Of a stretch of 37,184 bases of DNA, positions 1 through 8,097 are shown one piece after another. The stretch comes from Bacteroidales bacterium (GTDB taxonomy: Bacteria; Bacteroidota; Bacteroidia; Bacteroidales; UBA10428). Each line of letters begins with the position of its first letter. The first letter of the stretch is position 1. Where the stretch lies: contig JAFGRC010000066.1 of assembly GCA_016935355.1 (NCBI GenBank), forward strand, positions 1-37,184, given 5' to 3'. The position numbers were made by a program, and so were the translations under genes. The notes under the pieces are model-generated. The model was not told the origin of the DNA and ran no database searches. It was given only the letters and a program-made list of their open reading frames with translations.

Positions 1-57
1 ATTCAGGATAGATTGTAAATTTAATGATACAATCCAGACAAAAGATTGTGTATTGAT

Positions 58-351
58 TTATTCTTCATCGTCGGAAACATCATCAGCAATATCCAGGCTC
101 TCAAAATTGTCGAATTCATTATACTGGGAGGCCTCAACGTCTTCTTCCTCTTCAGTTGCGCTTGTCCGCGGAAGTTTGATCAGATAATAAACTTCCTCTG
201 TATCGAAGGGAATGGCAACCTCAATTTCACCCTTTGAATTGGTAAAAGTGATAATGTGATCATCAAATCCATCAGGATACCGCTCTTTCAGCTTTACAAC
301 AAGATGCTCCGAAAGTTGTTCGTAAGCCTTTATAATCCTTTGTTTACCCAC
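58..351 (-). CDS. Small conserved protein with acidic C-terminal tail, function unknown
   Basis: A 97-residue protein that I recognise only as a type of small conserved Bacteroidota protein, without a known function. The first ~60 residues look like a compact alpha/beta fold (KAYEQLSEHL, then strands around HIITFTNSKGEIEVAIPF). The last ~35 residues are strongly acidic (EEEEDVEAS and DDVSDDEE) and probably disordered. There is no signal peptide or membrane segment, so it should be cytoplasmic. The start codon is GTG at 351; an in-frame stop lies six codons upstream, so no longer ATG start is available. It sits at the window edge, so its downstream neighbour is unknown. Upstream is a 273-base AT-rich gap in which I see nothing I can name. 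Confidence 0.7.
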   Translation of the reverse strand: MGKQRIIKAYEQLSEHLVVKLKERYPDGFDDHIITFTNSKGEIEVAIPFDTEEVYYLIKLPRTSATEEEEDVEASQYNEFDNFESLDIADDVSDDEE

Positions 352-624
352 GATTTTGCGACAGTTTTAGATGCTTTTTCGATTGCGGTAAATTTATATA
401 TTTTTTATTCTTAATTACAAAAGCATTTCATTAATTTTTTTGGTTCACCATGATAATTCGTACCGGAATACGTGTAAAACCGGTGTGATAATATCATTGG
501 AATACCGTGTTGCAGTGAATTTCCAATTTGCTTCAAATCAATATTTTTAAGTTTTTATCATTACGCAGCAAAATTCATTTAAAGTTTGTTTATTTTTAAC
601 ATTGAAATTTTTAAACCTGTTCAG

Positions 625-1254
625 ATGAAACACATATGCATTGTTGTTCTGATATTGTTATTTGGTGGGAAGGCTATGGCGCAACCTGCATCCGGGAAAC
701 TATTTCTGGGGGGTAACATGTCTGTTTATTCCATGAAGGATAAAAGCAAAATCGATGCAACAACACAGGACAACGAAATTACCACCACAGTCGATGTTCT
801 TCCTGGAGCCGGGTATTTTCTGGGTGAACGGCTGGCAGCAGGAGCGTATCTGGGAATGAGTGCTGAAATCACCAGGTATCCGGATCCTTTGATCGGTGAT
901 CCTGAAAAATACACGGCATTGCTTTACAGTGTGAATCCCTTCCTGAGGTATTATCTGATATCGGGTCAGGCAGGAATATTTGCCGAAGCTTCCTTTGAAA
1001 GTTCCTTTGGTAATGTCAGAATTCATTTTACCGGAGGTTCATATGATTACAAAGCAACACAATTCTCCGCCGGTATCATCCCGGGAGTCTATTATTACAT
1101 TTCGGAAAAACTTGCCCTTGAAGCAAAAATAGGCTGGATGGGTTTTGTAAGTGAAACCCTTTCTGATGAGGATGATAACAAGAACAATGTAACTGGTTTT
1201 GGATTTGATCTGTATCCGGCCAACATTCTGTTTGGAGTTACCTTCACCTTGTAA
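625..1254 (+). CDS. Outer-membrane beta-barrel protein
   Basis: I start it at ATG 625, because the open frame upstream begins only at a TTG and would add 13 residues before an obvious signal peptide. The 209-residue product starts MKHICIVVLILLFGGKAMA, a clear Sec signal with likely cleavage after the AMA. The rest alternates aromatic and small residues in strands separated by turns (LFLGGNMSVYS, PFLRYYLISGQAGIFAEAS, SAGIIPGVYYYISEKLALEAKIGW) and ends with the aromatic-rich FGVTFTL. This is the pattern of the small eight-stranded OmpA/OmpX-like barrels (PF13505/PF13568 type) common in this phylum. It appears monocistronic and divergent from the gene at 58-351. Substrate or structural role cannot be read from the sequence. 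Confidence 0.8.
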   Translation: MKHICIVVLILLFGGKAMAQPASGKLFLGGNMSVYSMKDKSKIDATTQDNEITTTVDVLPGAGYFLGERLAAGAYLGMSAEITRYPDPLIGDPEKYTALLYSVNPFLRYYLISGQAGIFAEASFESSFGNVRIHFTGGSYDYKATQFSAGIIPGVYYYISEKLALEAKIGWMGFVSETLSDEDDNKNNVTGFGFDLYPANILFGVTFTL

Positions 1255-1292
1255 CACGGATCCTGAAACGGGACGTGAAAATGGGGGCGGGG

Positions 1293-1661
1293 TTATTTTA
1301 CCATAATTTTTTCCGTGTGGATCACTTTGTTGCTAAAATTTACCCTGACGAGATACAATCCCTTTTCTGCCTGATTTAACTCAATGATGACGGAATGAGT
1401 TCCGGGCTGATATTCCCTGTTGAACACCATTTCTCCTGTAATATTAAGAACCTGAACGGAAAGAATCTGATCATTGGCCGCAATGGTAAGCCTTCCTTCA
1501 GTCAGCGGATTTGGATATATTTCAACCTCCGGCTCAGGGTTTTCCTGAAAAAATAAACTACTGACTTCTGTGCGGGGCATATTCATACTCCCTGCAGCAT
1601 AAGCAGAAACATTAATACAAAGAATTGAAATGACAGTGGATACGAGTAGAAGTTTTTTCAT
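1293..1661 (-). CDS. Secreted protein consisting mainly of a type IX secretion sorting domain
   Basis: The start is ATG 1661 (MKKLLLVSTVISILCINVS); an in-frame TTG two codons upstream is less likely. The 122-residue product has a Sec signal peptide (roughly residues 1-23) followed by only ~25 residues of spacer. It then has a typical type A C-terminal sorting domain: EIYPNPLTEGRLTI, VLNITGEMVFNREY, a central IIELNQAEKGLYLVRV and the terminal IHTEKIMVK. Such domains direct cargo through the type IX secretion system and are normally cleaved off. Here there is almost no cargo. It could be a genuine small CTD protein, comparable in principle to the type IX component PorA, or the leftover of a larger secreted protein. 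It lies 175 bases downstream of the suf cluster on the same strand. Confidence 0.82.
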   Translation of the reverse strand: MKKLLLVSTVISILCINVSAYAAGSMNMPRTEVSSLFFQENPEPEVEIYPNPLTEGRLTIAANDQILSVQVLNITGEMVFNREYQPGTHSVIIELNQAEKGLYLVRVNFSNKVIHTEKIMVK

Positions 1662-1836
1662 AGGCAATTTCTCATAACAAAGGTATGAACAAAAACTATT
1701 CCATCCTTTTCGTTTACGTTAAAAAAATGATAAAGTTAATAACAGATTGAATTTTCCGACCATATTATTTACAAATAATAGATTATGAACACAATAACCC
1801 ATTCTGAAAGGATCAGTGGAAGTACAGGGGCATATT

Positions 1837-2169
1837 TCAGAGCATCCCGAGATCAAACAAGGCCTCATCAGACATCATGGACTGGTTCCAGGGGGGATCA
1901 AACACTATTTCGATCTGAACAGAGGATACTTCCGGAAGATTTTCTATTCTTTCTTTTATCTCGTTCGGTAGAATATCGGCAACCGGACAATTGGGTGCAG
2001 TGAACGTCATGGTGATCCTTACGTTTTTCCCATCGTCGATATTGATATCGTAGATCAGACCAAGGTCATAAATATTCACGGGAATCTCAGGATCATAAGT
2101 GTCCTTGAGAATTTTTACTATTTCAGTCTCCAGTTCAAGTATATTCTGCTTTGATTTCATATTGTCCAT
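1837..2169 (-). CDS. DUF59/MIP18-family Fe-S assembly protein (SufT-like)
   Basis: A 110-residue protein of the MIP18/DUF59 family. The family hallmarks are visible: YDPEIPVNIYDLGLIYDI (residues 25-42) and the cysteine-bearing TAPNCPVAD (Cys61), followed by a VQIEIVFDPPW segment. Members of this family help deliver or mature Fe-S clusters and often sit at the end of suf operons, as here. It starts only three bases after the sufE stop on the same strand, which indicates co-transcription and probably translational coupling. An alternative start at the second Met (2160) would shorten it by three residues. The C-terminal MSDEALFDLGML tail is also typical of the short Bacteroidota forms. The exact step it serves is inferred from family and context. 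Confidence 0.88.
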   Translation of the reverse strand: MDNMKSKQNILELETEIVKILKDTYDPEIPVNIYDLGLIYDINIDDGKNVRITMTFTAPNCPVADILPNEIKERIENLPEVSSVQIEIVFDPPWNQSMMSDEALFDLGML

Positions 2170-2172
2170 GGA

Positions 2173-2604
2173 TTATGAGCCCTTTGATTTTGCATGGTAC
2201 GCCAGCGCATACAATTTCATTTGTTTGATCATGGAAAGCAGTCCGTTCGACCTAGTTGGCGAAAGATTTTGTCTTAGTCCGATACGGTCAATAAAGAACA
2301 GATCGGCGTTCATCACCTCTTCCGGATTCCGGCCTGAAAGGATGCGTATCAGCAAAGCAATGATCCCTTTGGTAATGATGGAATCGCTGTCAGCTGTAAA
2401 ATGGATCAGTCCGGCTTCATAATCTGCATGAAGCCAGACCCTGGACTGACAACCGCTGATCAGGTTATCATTCACCTTCAGTTTCGTGTCAATCACGGGA
2501 AGATCTTTGCTGAGTTCTATTAAATAATTGTATTTATCCATCCAGTCGTCGTACAATTCAAATTCTTCCGATATTTCCTGCTGGATTTCATTGATGTTCT
2601 TCAC
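2173..2604 (-). CDS. sufE: SufE, sulfur acceptor for the SufS desulfurase
   Basis: A 143-residue SufE. The sulfur-accepting cysteine is Cys52 in SGCQSRVWL, preceded by the family pattern DLPVIDTKLKVNDNLI. The C-terminal half (IRILSGRNPEEV, FFIDRIGLRQNLSPTRSNGL) matches the SufE fold throughout. SufE takes persulfide sulfur from the SufS cysteine and passes it to the SufBCD scaffold. The gene lies 48 bases after sufS and runs directly into the DUF59 gene. Length is close to the E. coli protein (138 residues), so it is complete. No SufU or SufA-type gene is present in the cluster, so this operon uses the SufS-SufE pair. Confidence 0.95.
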   Translation of the reverse strand: MKNINEIQQEISEEFELYDDWMDKYNYLIELSKDLPVIDTKLKVNDNLISGCQSRVWLHADYEAGLIHFTADSDSIITKGIIALLIRILSGRNPEEVMNADLFFIDRIGLRQNLSPTRSNGLLSMIKQMKLYALAYHAKSKGS

Positions 2605-2652
2605 TTTTTCAGATATAACAAATTAGAAATTAGAATGTTTGATTTGGGGATC

Positions 2653-3873
2653 TCAGGCAAACATATCACGGACCTTTTTGACGGCACTGATCAGCGTGTC
2701 AATTTCTTCCTGTGTATTGTACATACCCAGTGATGCCCTGATGGTTCCACTGATGCCATAATGTTGCATGACAGGCTGTGCACAATGGGTCCCGGTCCGC
2801 ACGGCAATACCCATTTTGTCGATGATCATGCCGGCATCATAATGGTGGACGTCTTTGAGATTAAAGGACAGGATTGAGCTTTTATCCGGGGCCTGACCGT
2901 AAAGCGTAATAAAATCAAGTTCGGACAGTTTTTGACTGCCATATTCCAGTAATGCATTCTCATGTTTTGCGATCCCGGATAAGCCTGTTTTTGTCAGGTA
3001 TTTCAACGCTTCAGCCAGTCCAATGGCACCGATATAATTGGGTGTTCCCGCTTCAAATTTTACAGGGGGTTCATTGTAAGTGGTCTTTTGAAATGAAACC
3101 ACATTGACCATTTCACCGCCTCCCTGGAAAGGTGGCAGTTCATGAAGCCATTTTTCTTTGGCATACAGAATGCCAATACCTGTTGGACCGTATATTTTAT
3201 GACCCGAAAAAACGAAAAAGTCACAATCCAGTTTCTGCACATCAATTCCGGTGTGTTGAACCGACTGTGCTCCGTCAATCACCACAGGAATATCATTTGC
3301 ATGTGCTCTGGCGATGATGGCTCGGATGGGATTTATGGTACCCAGCGTATTGGAGATGTGCATGACCGAAATCAGCCGCGTCTTAACGGTAATCAATGTA
3401 TCAAGTTTATTGATTTCCAGTGTGCCGTCGTCATTAAAAGGAATGATCTTCAGCACTGCACCCTTCCTTTCGCACAGCATCTGCCAGGGCACAATATTGG
3501 AATGATGTTCCATTTCGGAGATGATGATTTCATCTCCCGGACTGATGAACCGCTCGCCGAAAGACCAGGCAAGTCCGTTTATTGATCCGGTGGTTCCGCT
3601 GGTAAATATGACTTCACTTGACTTTTCAGCATGAATAAACTGTTGCACAGTCTTCCTGGCATTCTCAAATTCCTCAGTTGCCTGTTCACTGAAAAAATGT
3701 ATGCCTCTGTGGATGGTGCTGTTCTTAGATGTATGAAAATTATTGATGCATTCAATAACGGAAAGTGGTTTTTGGGCAGTAGCCCCGTTATCGAGATAAA
3801 CCAGAGGTCTGCCGTAAATTTGCTGGTTAAGCATTGGAAAATCCTTGCGGACCGAGTAAACGTCGTATTCCAT
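2653..3873 (-). CDS. sufS: SufS, PLP-dependent cysteine desulfurase
   Basis: A 406-residue class V aminotransferase-fold desulfurase that releases sulfur from L-cysteine as an enzyme-bound persulfide. Key residues are visible: EMEHHSN (His123 stacking on PLP), VIDGAQS (Asp200), the PLP lysine in SGHKIYGP (Lys226) and the active cysteine in RTGTHCAQP (Cys364). The short, SufS-type (group II) loop around the cysteine distinguishes it from IscS/NifS. I start it at ATG 3873 (MEYDVYS). The longer frame begins at a TTG at 3897 and would overlap the sufD end. With the ATG, the gap to the sufD stop is 11 bases. It works with the following gene, sufE. Confidence 0.96.
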   Translation of the reverse strand: MEYDVYSVRKDFPMLNQQIYGRPLVYLDNGATAQKPLSVIECINNFHTSKNSTIHRGIHFFSEQATEEFENARKTVQQFIHAEKSSEVIFTSGTTGSINGLAWSFGERFISPGDEIIISEMEHHSNIVPWQMLCERKGAVLKIIPFNDDGTLEINKLDTLITVKTRLISVMHISNTLGTINPIRAIIARAHANDIPVVIDGAQSVQHTGIDVQKLDCDFFVFSGHKIYGPTGIGILYAKEKWLHELPPFQGGGEMVNVVSFQKTTYNEPPVKFEAGTPNYIGAIGLAEALKYLTKTGLSGIAKHENALLEYGSQKLSELDFITLYGQAPDKSSILSFNLKDVHHYDAGMIIDKMGIAVRTGTHCAQPVMQHYGISGTIRASLGMYNTQEEIDTLISAVKKVRDMFA

Positions 3874-3884
3874 AAATGTTTCTG

Positions 3885-5252
3885 TTATGGGATGCAATGA
3901 ATGTCACAATTGTTACATCGCGAAAGTTCGCCCCTGAGTCTTTTGTCAATCAGTTCAATAATGCGTTCCCTGAGCACATCTACCGAGATCTCCGACACGA
4001 TTTCATTTGCAAATGCATACATCAGCAAATGCCGTGCTTCATTCACACCGATACCACGGGTACGCATATAAAACAGGGCTTCATTATCAAGTTGTCCCGT
4101 AGTGGCTCCGTGACTGCATTTTACATCATCCGCATAAATTTCAAGATGGGGTTTTGAATTCATTTTTGCGGATGATGAGAGCAATATGTTGTTATTTCGT
4201 TGATATGCCCGGGTTTTTTGTGCATCCTGCCGTACAAAGATCTTGCCATTGAATGTCCCGGTGGCCTCATCGTCGAGTATGCCCTTAAACAACTGATTGC
4301 TCAGGCAATTCGGGCTATCATGGTTCATAAGGGTGTAATTTGCCACGTGCTGATTGCCGTCACACAGGAACAGGCCGTAAAGATTGCATTCACAATATGG
4401 ATCCCTCAGTTTTACATAAAAATTATTTCTGCTTAAACCGGCATGCAGTGTTATGATATGGCTGTTAAAATGGCTGTTTGCCTGCTGGTTGACAAATACA
4501 TTGTTAATTTGTGCAGAAAGGTTGTTTTCGTTTTGTATCCGGGCATAGTCGATGTGGGCATGATCACCCAGACAGATTTCAGAAAGTGAATTGATATGAT
4601 AGCTTTGTTCACAGAGTGAATGATCACAGATAACGATACCGGCCTTGGCGTTTTTGCCGGCAACGACCAGGTTTCGCCGGGTAATGCGGAGATTATTGAA
4701 AGAGTAAGTGAGATTGATAATTTGAAGGGGACGGTTGAGCTCGGTATCCTCCGGGAGATATACAAAAATTCCGTCACGTGCGAACAGGGTATTCATAGCC
4801 ACCAGTCCGTCCGTTGCCGTATCTGCATACTTCGAATAATGGGCGTTAAAAATATCAGGATACCGTTGCGATGCTTCGTTCAGGCTGCAAATAATGACTC
4901 CGTCAGGTAAATTCAGCTGCCTTTCTGAACCGTAATAAAATCCGTTTAATATAAGCAGGACATCTGTATCCAGTTCCGGAATGTTGCATTTGAAGACATC
5001 CTCAAGGTTAATCCTGAAAGGATTGGCCAAAAGTTCCAGATCGTAATTGCCATGCAGGAACCTGTCGACGGGCGTATAACGGTAATTTTCATTTTTGGTT
5101 GTCGGGATACCGAGACGGTTAAAATCATTCAGGGCCTGTTTTCGAAACCGGTTTATCTGGCTGCCTGAACCTTTATTCAATTCATCGGCATGCTTTTCAA
5201 ACTGATCAATGATTTGTTGTTTTATTACGGTATCGGATGTCAGCAGATTCAT
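3885..5252 (-). CDS. sufD: SufD, Fe-S scaffold subunit
   Basis: A 455-residue SufD, the SufB paralogue in the SufBC2D scaffold complex. The beta-helix core spans the middle. The conserved C-terminal block DVKCSHGATTGQLD carries the histidine that in E. coli SufD (His360) lies at the SufB-SufD interface where the cluster forms. FYMRTRGIGVNEARHLL follows, as in other family members. The N-terminal region contains TKNENYRYTPVDRF, a typical SufD entry motif. An oddity is the extreme C-terminus, which ends CNNCDIHCIP: three cysteines in C-x2-C-x3-C spacing that the E. coli protein lacks. The gene starts 29 bases after sufC and ends 11 bases before sufS. Start ATG 5252. Confidence 0.95.
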   Translation of the reverse strand: MNLLTSDTVIKQQIIDQFEKHADELNKGSGSQINRFRKQALNDFNRLGIPTTKNENYRYTPVDRFLHGNYDLELLANPFRINLEDVFKCNIPELDTDVLLILNGFYYGSERQLNLPDGVIICSLNEASQRYPDIFNAHYSKYADTATDGLVAMNTLFARDGIFVYLPEDTELNRPLQIINLTYSFNNLRITRRNLVVAGKNAKAGIVICDHSLCEQSYHINSLSEICLGDHAHIDYARIQNENNLSAQINNVFVNQQANSHFNSHIITLHAGLSRNNFYVKLRDPYCECNLYGLFLCDGNQHVANYTLMNHDSPNCLSNQLFKGILDDEATGTFNGKIFVRQDAQKTRAYQRNNNILLSSSAKMNSKPHLEIYADDVKCSHGATTGQLDNEALFYMRTRGIGVNEARHLLMYAFANEIVSEISVDVLRERIIELIDKRLRGELSRCNNCDIHCIP

Positions 5253-5281
5253 TTTATTACAAATAAGAATTCATAATGTTA

Positions 5282-6028
5282 TCATACTTCTTCCTCAATC
5301 CATTCATAGCCCTTCTCCTCAAGCTCCAGGGCAAGTTCTTTTCCGCTCGATTTTACGATCCTGCCTTTATAAAGTACATGAACAAAATCGGGAATGACAA
5401 AATCCAGCAACCGCTGATAATGCGTAATGAGAATGGTTGCATTGTCACTGCGCTTCAACTTGTTTACACCATTGGCAACAATTTTCATTGCGTCGATATC
5501 AAGACCTGAATCCGTCTCATCAAGAATTGCAAGCAGCGGCTCAAGCATCGCCATCTGAAAGATTTCATTGCGTTTTTTCTCACCACCTGAAAAACCTTCG
5601 TTGACCGACCTGTTTGTTAGTTTGGAGTGTAAACCCACCAGTTCCTGCTTTTCATTCATGAGCTTCAGGAATTCGGAAGCAGAAATAGGTTCCAATCCCT
5701 TGAACTTGCGGTTTTCATTGATTGCCGTCTTCATAAAGTTTACTATAGAGACACCGGGTATCTCAACCGGATATTGAAAACCGAGAAACAATCCTTTCCG
5801 GGCACGCTCTTCCGGATTCATGTCCTTCAGATTTTCTCCTATATATATAATTTCTCCTTCCGTGATCTCTACGATATCCCTTCCTGCAATAGCAGCGGCA
5901 AGTGTACTTTTACCCGAACCGTTCGGACCCATTATTGCGTGTATTTCACCTGCTTTAACATGGAGGTCAATACCTTTCAATATTTCTTTGCCTTCAATCG
6001 ATGCATGTAAATTTTTTATTTCGAGCAT
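5282..6028 (-). CDS. sufC: SufC, ABC-type ATPase of the Fe-S scaffold
   Basis: A 248-residue soluble ABC ATPase. Walker A is GPNGSGKST (34-42), the Q-loop is FQYPVEIPG (Gln85), the signature is SGGEKKRNE (147-155), and Walker B is LLAILDETDSGLDID with the catalytic Glu171. SGGEKKR in place of the usual SGGQ and the DETDSGLDID stretch are diagnostic for SufC rather than a transporter ATPase. It drives conformational change in the SufBC2D scaffold. It has no membrane partner nearby; its neighbours are sufB upstream (84-base gap) and sufD downstream. Start ATG 6028. Length equals the E. coli protein. Confidence 0.97.
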   Translation of the reverse strand: MLEIKNLHASIEGKEILKGIDLHVKAGEIHAIMGPNGSGKSTLAAAIAGRDIVEITEGEIIYIGENLKDMNPEERARKGLFLGFQYPVEIPGVSIVNFMKTAINENRKFKGLEPISASEFLKLMNEKQELVGLHSKLTNRSVNEGFSGGEKKRNEIFQMAMLEPLLAILDETDSGLDIDAMKIVANGVNKLKRSDNATILITHYQRLLDFVIPDFVHVLYKGRIVKSSGKELALELEEKGYEWIEEEV

Positions 6029-6112
6029 ATGCTGTTGTTTTGTTTCAAAAATCCGTTCTTTGCGGTCATCGTGTCAGAATCGTTATGATAAGATTATTTT
6101 TTCACATGGTTT

Positions 6113-7591
6113 TTACCCTACGCTTCCTTCCAGACTGATCTGCAGGAGTTTCTGAGCCTCCATGGCAAATTCCATAGGTAATTTGTTCAGTACTTCCCGT
6201 GCATATCCGTTTATGATCAGCCCGATGGCATTTTCCGTATCAATTCCCCGCTGGTTGCAATAGAAAATCTGGTCTTCTCCGATTTTCGAAGTGGTGGCTT
6301 CATGTTCAAGGACCGCGGAATCATTTTCCACTTCAATATATGGGAAAGTATGAGCCCCGCATTGATCTCCCATCAGAAGCGAATCACATTGTGTGAAATT
6401 CCGGGTTTTATCCGCTTTCTTTACAACCTTTACCAGGCTTCGGAAACTGTTTTGTCCGTGACCTGCCGCAATTCCCTTTGAAATGATCGTGCTGTGGCTG
6501 TTTTTCCCGATATGGATCATTTTGGTGCCTGTATCTGCCTGCTGGTAATTGTTGGTAATTGCAACAGAATAGAATTCCCCCGTTGTATGGTCCCCTCTGA
6601 GAATGCAACTCGGGTATTTCCATGTTATGGCAGAGCCGGTCTCTACCTGGGTCCACGAGATCTTTGAGTGATCGCCCTTGCAAAGACCCCTTTTGGTCAC
6701 AAAGTTGTAAATGCCGCCTTTACCGTTTTTGTCACCGGGATACCAGTTCTGCACGGTAGAGTACTTGACCTCCGCATTATCCAGCGTGATGATCTCAACC
6801 ACTGCGGCATGCAGTTGATTTTCATCACGAATGGGGGCAGTGCATCCTTCGAGATAACTCACGTAGCTGTCATCATCAGCAATGATCAGGGTTCGCTCAA
6901 ACTGTCCCGTATTGGCCGTATTGATCCGGAAATATGTGGACAGTTCCATGGGACACCTTACTCCTTTTGGAATGTAACAAAAAGATCCGTCACTGAATAC
7001 AGCCGAATTGAGCGTTGCGAAAAAGTTATCGGTGTAAGGAACAACGCTTCCGATATATTTTTTCACCAGATCGGGATATTCCCGGATGGCCTCACTCATT
7101 GAGCAAAAGATAACGCCCAGTTCAGCAAGGGTTTCCTTAAAAGTCGTTTTGATGGAAATGCTGTCCATTACTGCATCTACTGCAACACCTGAAAGAACCT
7201 TTTGCTCTTCCAGGGGAATGCCAAGTTTTTCAAATGTTCTGAGCAATTCAGGGTCTACTTCATCCAGACTGTTGAGTCCGGGTTTTAGCTGGGGTGCTGC
7301 ATAATATATAATATTCTGATAATCAATTTCAGGAATTGTAAGATGTGCCCATTGCGGCATTTTCATAGTCAGCCAGTGCCTGTAAGCTTTAAGCCGAAAT
7401 TCCAGCATAAATTCAGGTTCATTCTTTTTTATAGAAATCTGACGTATAACGTTCTCATCCAATCCTTTTGCAAAGCTGTCAGTTTCTATGTCCGTATAAA
7501 ATCCGAATTCATAATCACCCCGGGTAACCTGAGTTAATAATTTATCCTGTGATGCATCCATTCCTTGTACTATTTTTGACTGTGAGGGCAT
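6113..7591 (-). CDS. sufB: SufB, Fe-S scaffold subunit
   Basis: A 492-residue SufB, first gene of the suf operon. Visible family blocks are [54 protein letters not shown], and the cluster-forming region [18 protein letters not shown] near the C-terminus, followed by [10 protein letters not shown]. Length matches the E. coli protein (495). I choose ATG 7591 ([10 protein letters not shown]). A GTG two codons further upstream is possible, and so is a later ATG at 7561 (MDASQDK). The leader is about 110 bases or more and contains the palindromic operator at 7704-7724, so the whole operon is probably controlled by iron or oxidative stress. Confidence 0.96.
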   Translation of the reverse strand: MPSQSKIVQGMDASQDKLLTQVTRGDYEFGFYTDIETDSFAKGLDENVIRQISIKKNEPEFMLEFRLKAYRHWLTMKMPQWAHLTIPEIDYQNIIYYAAPQLKPGLNSLDEVDPELLRTFEKLGIPLEEQKVLSGVAVDAVMDSISIKTTFKETLAELGVIFCSMSEAIREYPDLVKKYIGSVVPYTDNFFATLNSAVFSDGSFCYIPKGVRCPMELSTYFRINTANTGQFERTLIIADDDSYVSYLEGCTAPIRDENQLHAAVVEIITLDNAEVKYSTVQNWYPGDKNGKGGIYNFVTKRGLCKGDHSKISWTQVETGSAITWKYPSCILRGDHTTGEFYSVAITNNYQQADTGTKMIHIGKNSHSTIISKGIAAGHGQNSFRSLVKVVKKADKTRNFTQCDSLLMGDQCGAHTFPYIEVENDSAVLEHEATTSKIGEDQIFYCNQRGIDTENAIGLIINGYAREVLNKLPMEFAMEAQKLLQISLEGSVG

Positions 7592-7703
7592 TTGCACCCC
7601 ATATGACCGATATTATTCGGATCCATATCATGATTGCCTTTGAAGCTCAATTGATTTACGGGATGTAAAGCTAAAACTACTTCCACCGGAGCCGATACAA
7701 TCA

Positions 7704-7724
7704 TATTTAGAATTATTCTAAATA
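7704..7724. promoter_or_regulatory. Perfect palindromic operator in front of sufB, Fur/PerR-like
   Basis: A perfect inverted repeat: left arm TATTTAGAAT (7704-7713), one central T (7714), right arm ATTCTAAATA (7715-7724). The 7-1-7 core (TTAGAAT/ATTCTAA) differs by one base in each arm from the Bacillus Per box (TTATAAT/ATTATAA) as I remember it. It starts four bases downstream of the predicted -7 box of the suf promoter, so a bound repressor would cover the transcription start. That a Fur-superfamily regulator binds here is inference; the palindrome itself is directly seen. Confidence 0.7.
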
Positions 7725-7728
7725 ATCG

Positions 7729-7736
7729 CAAATATA
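7729..7736 (-). promoter_or_regulatory. Predicted -7 box of the suf operon promoter
   Basis: On the minus strand this reads TATATTTG, a perfect match to the Bacteroidota -7 pattern TAnnTTTG. It would place the transcription start around 7722-7726, inside the palindrome, giving a sufB leader of roughly 130 bases. I see no convincing TTTG -33 box about 20 bases further upstream, which would fit a regulated or weak promoter. Confidence 0.55.
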
Positions 7737-7747
7737 ACAAATCTATA

Positions 7748-8092
7748 TTAATTTATCCTGATATTTATGACGGTCTTTCATCCGGACTCCATCATATATG
7801 TCATGCATCAATTACAGGTTCCAGGATCTATTCTGGTAAAGTACCCGTTCATCGCGAAACCATCAGAATCGCGGAGGAGTTTGATATAGAACCCCTAATT
7901 GCTGCACTCAACGGAGGTGAGGATCATAAGTTTTTATTCACCGTATTCGTGAATGAATATGATAAAATTACCCGGATCCGTGAAATTTCCGTTATCGGGC
8001 ATCTTACAGATGCTTCCCAGGGAAAATATCATGGTTACGGAATCCGGAACGGAGATCGAATTAAAAGCTTAGGGGTGGAATGGAACGGACTG
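7748..8092 (+). pseudogene. thiL: C-terminal remnant of thiamine-monophosphate kinase (thiL)
   Basis: The plus-strand frame through 7949 reads about 115 codons of ThiL C-terminal sequence without a stop. It contains PDIYDGLSSGLHHIC (family: DISDGLSS-LLHIC), GSRIYSGKVPV, IRIAEEFDI, AALNGGEDHKFLFTV (family: ALNGGEDYELLFT), ISVIGHLTDASQG and a final GVEWNGL. The N-terminal two thirds are missing; sufB and its promoter lie there instead. There is no ATG, and only an internal GTG at 7949. The normal stop is also lost: the frame reads on into the antisense of lpxA until 8164. Changes at conserved positions (S to Y in DISDG, YE to HK in GGEDYE) suggest decay without selection. A functional thiL is expected elsewhere in the genome. 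This accounts for the only gap above 300 bases in the window (7592-8097). Confidence 0.85.
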
Positions 8093-8097
8093 ATCTG

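Noticed and set aside
1764-1779. AT-rich inverted repeat ATTATTT-AC-AAATAAT upstream of the type IX sorting-domain gene
   Set aside because: Low complexity and short; likely by chance in AT-rich intergenic DNA, with no aligned promoter boxes.
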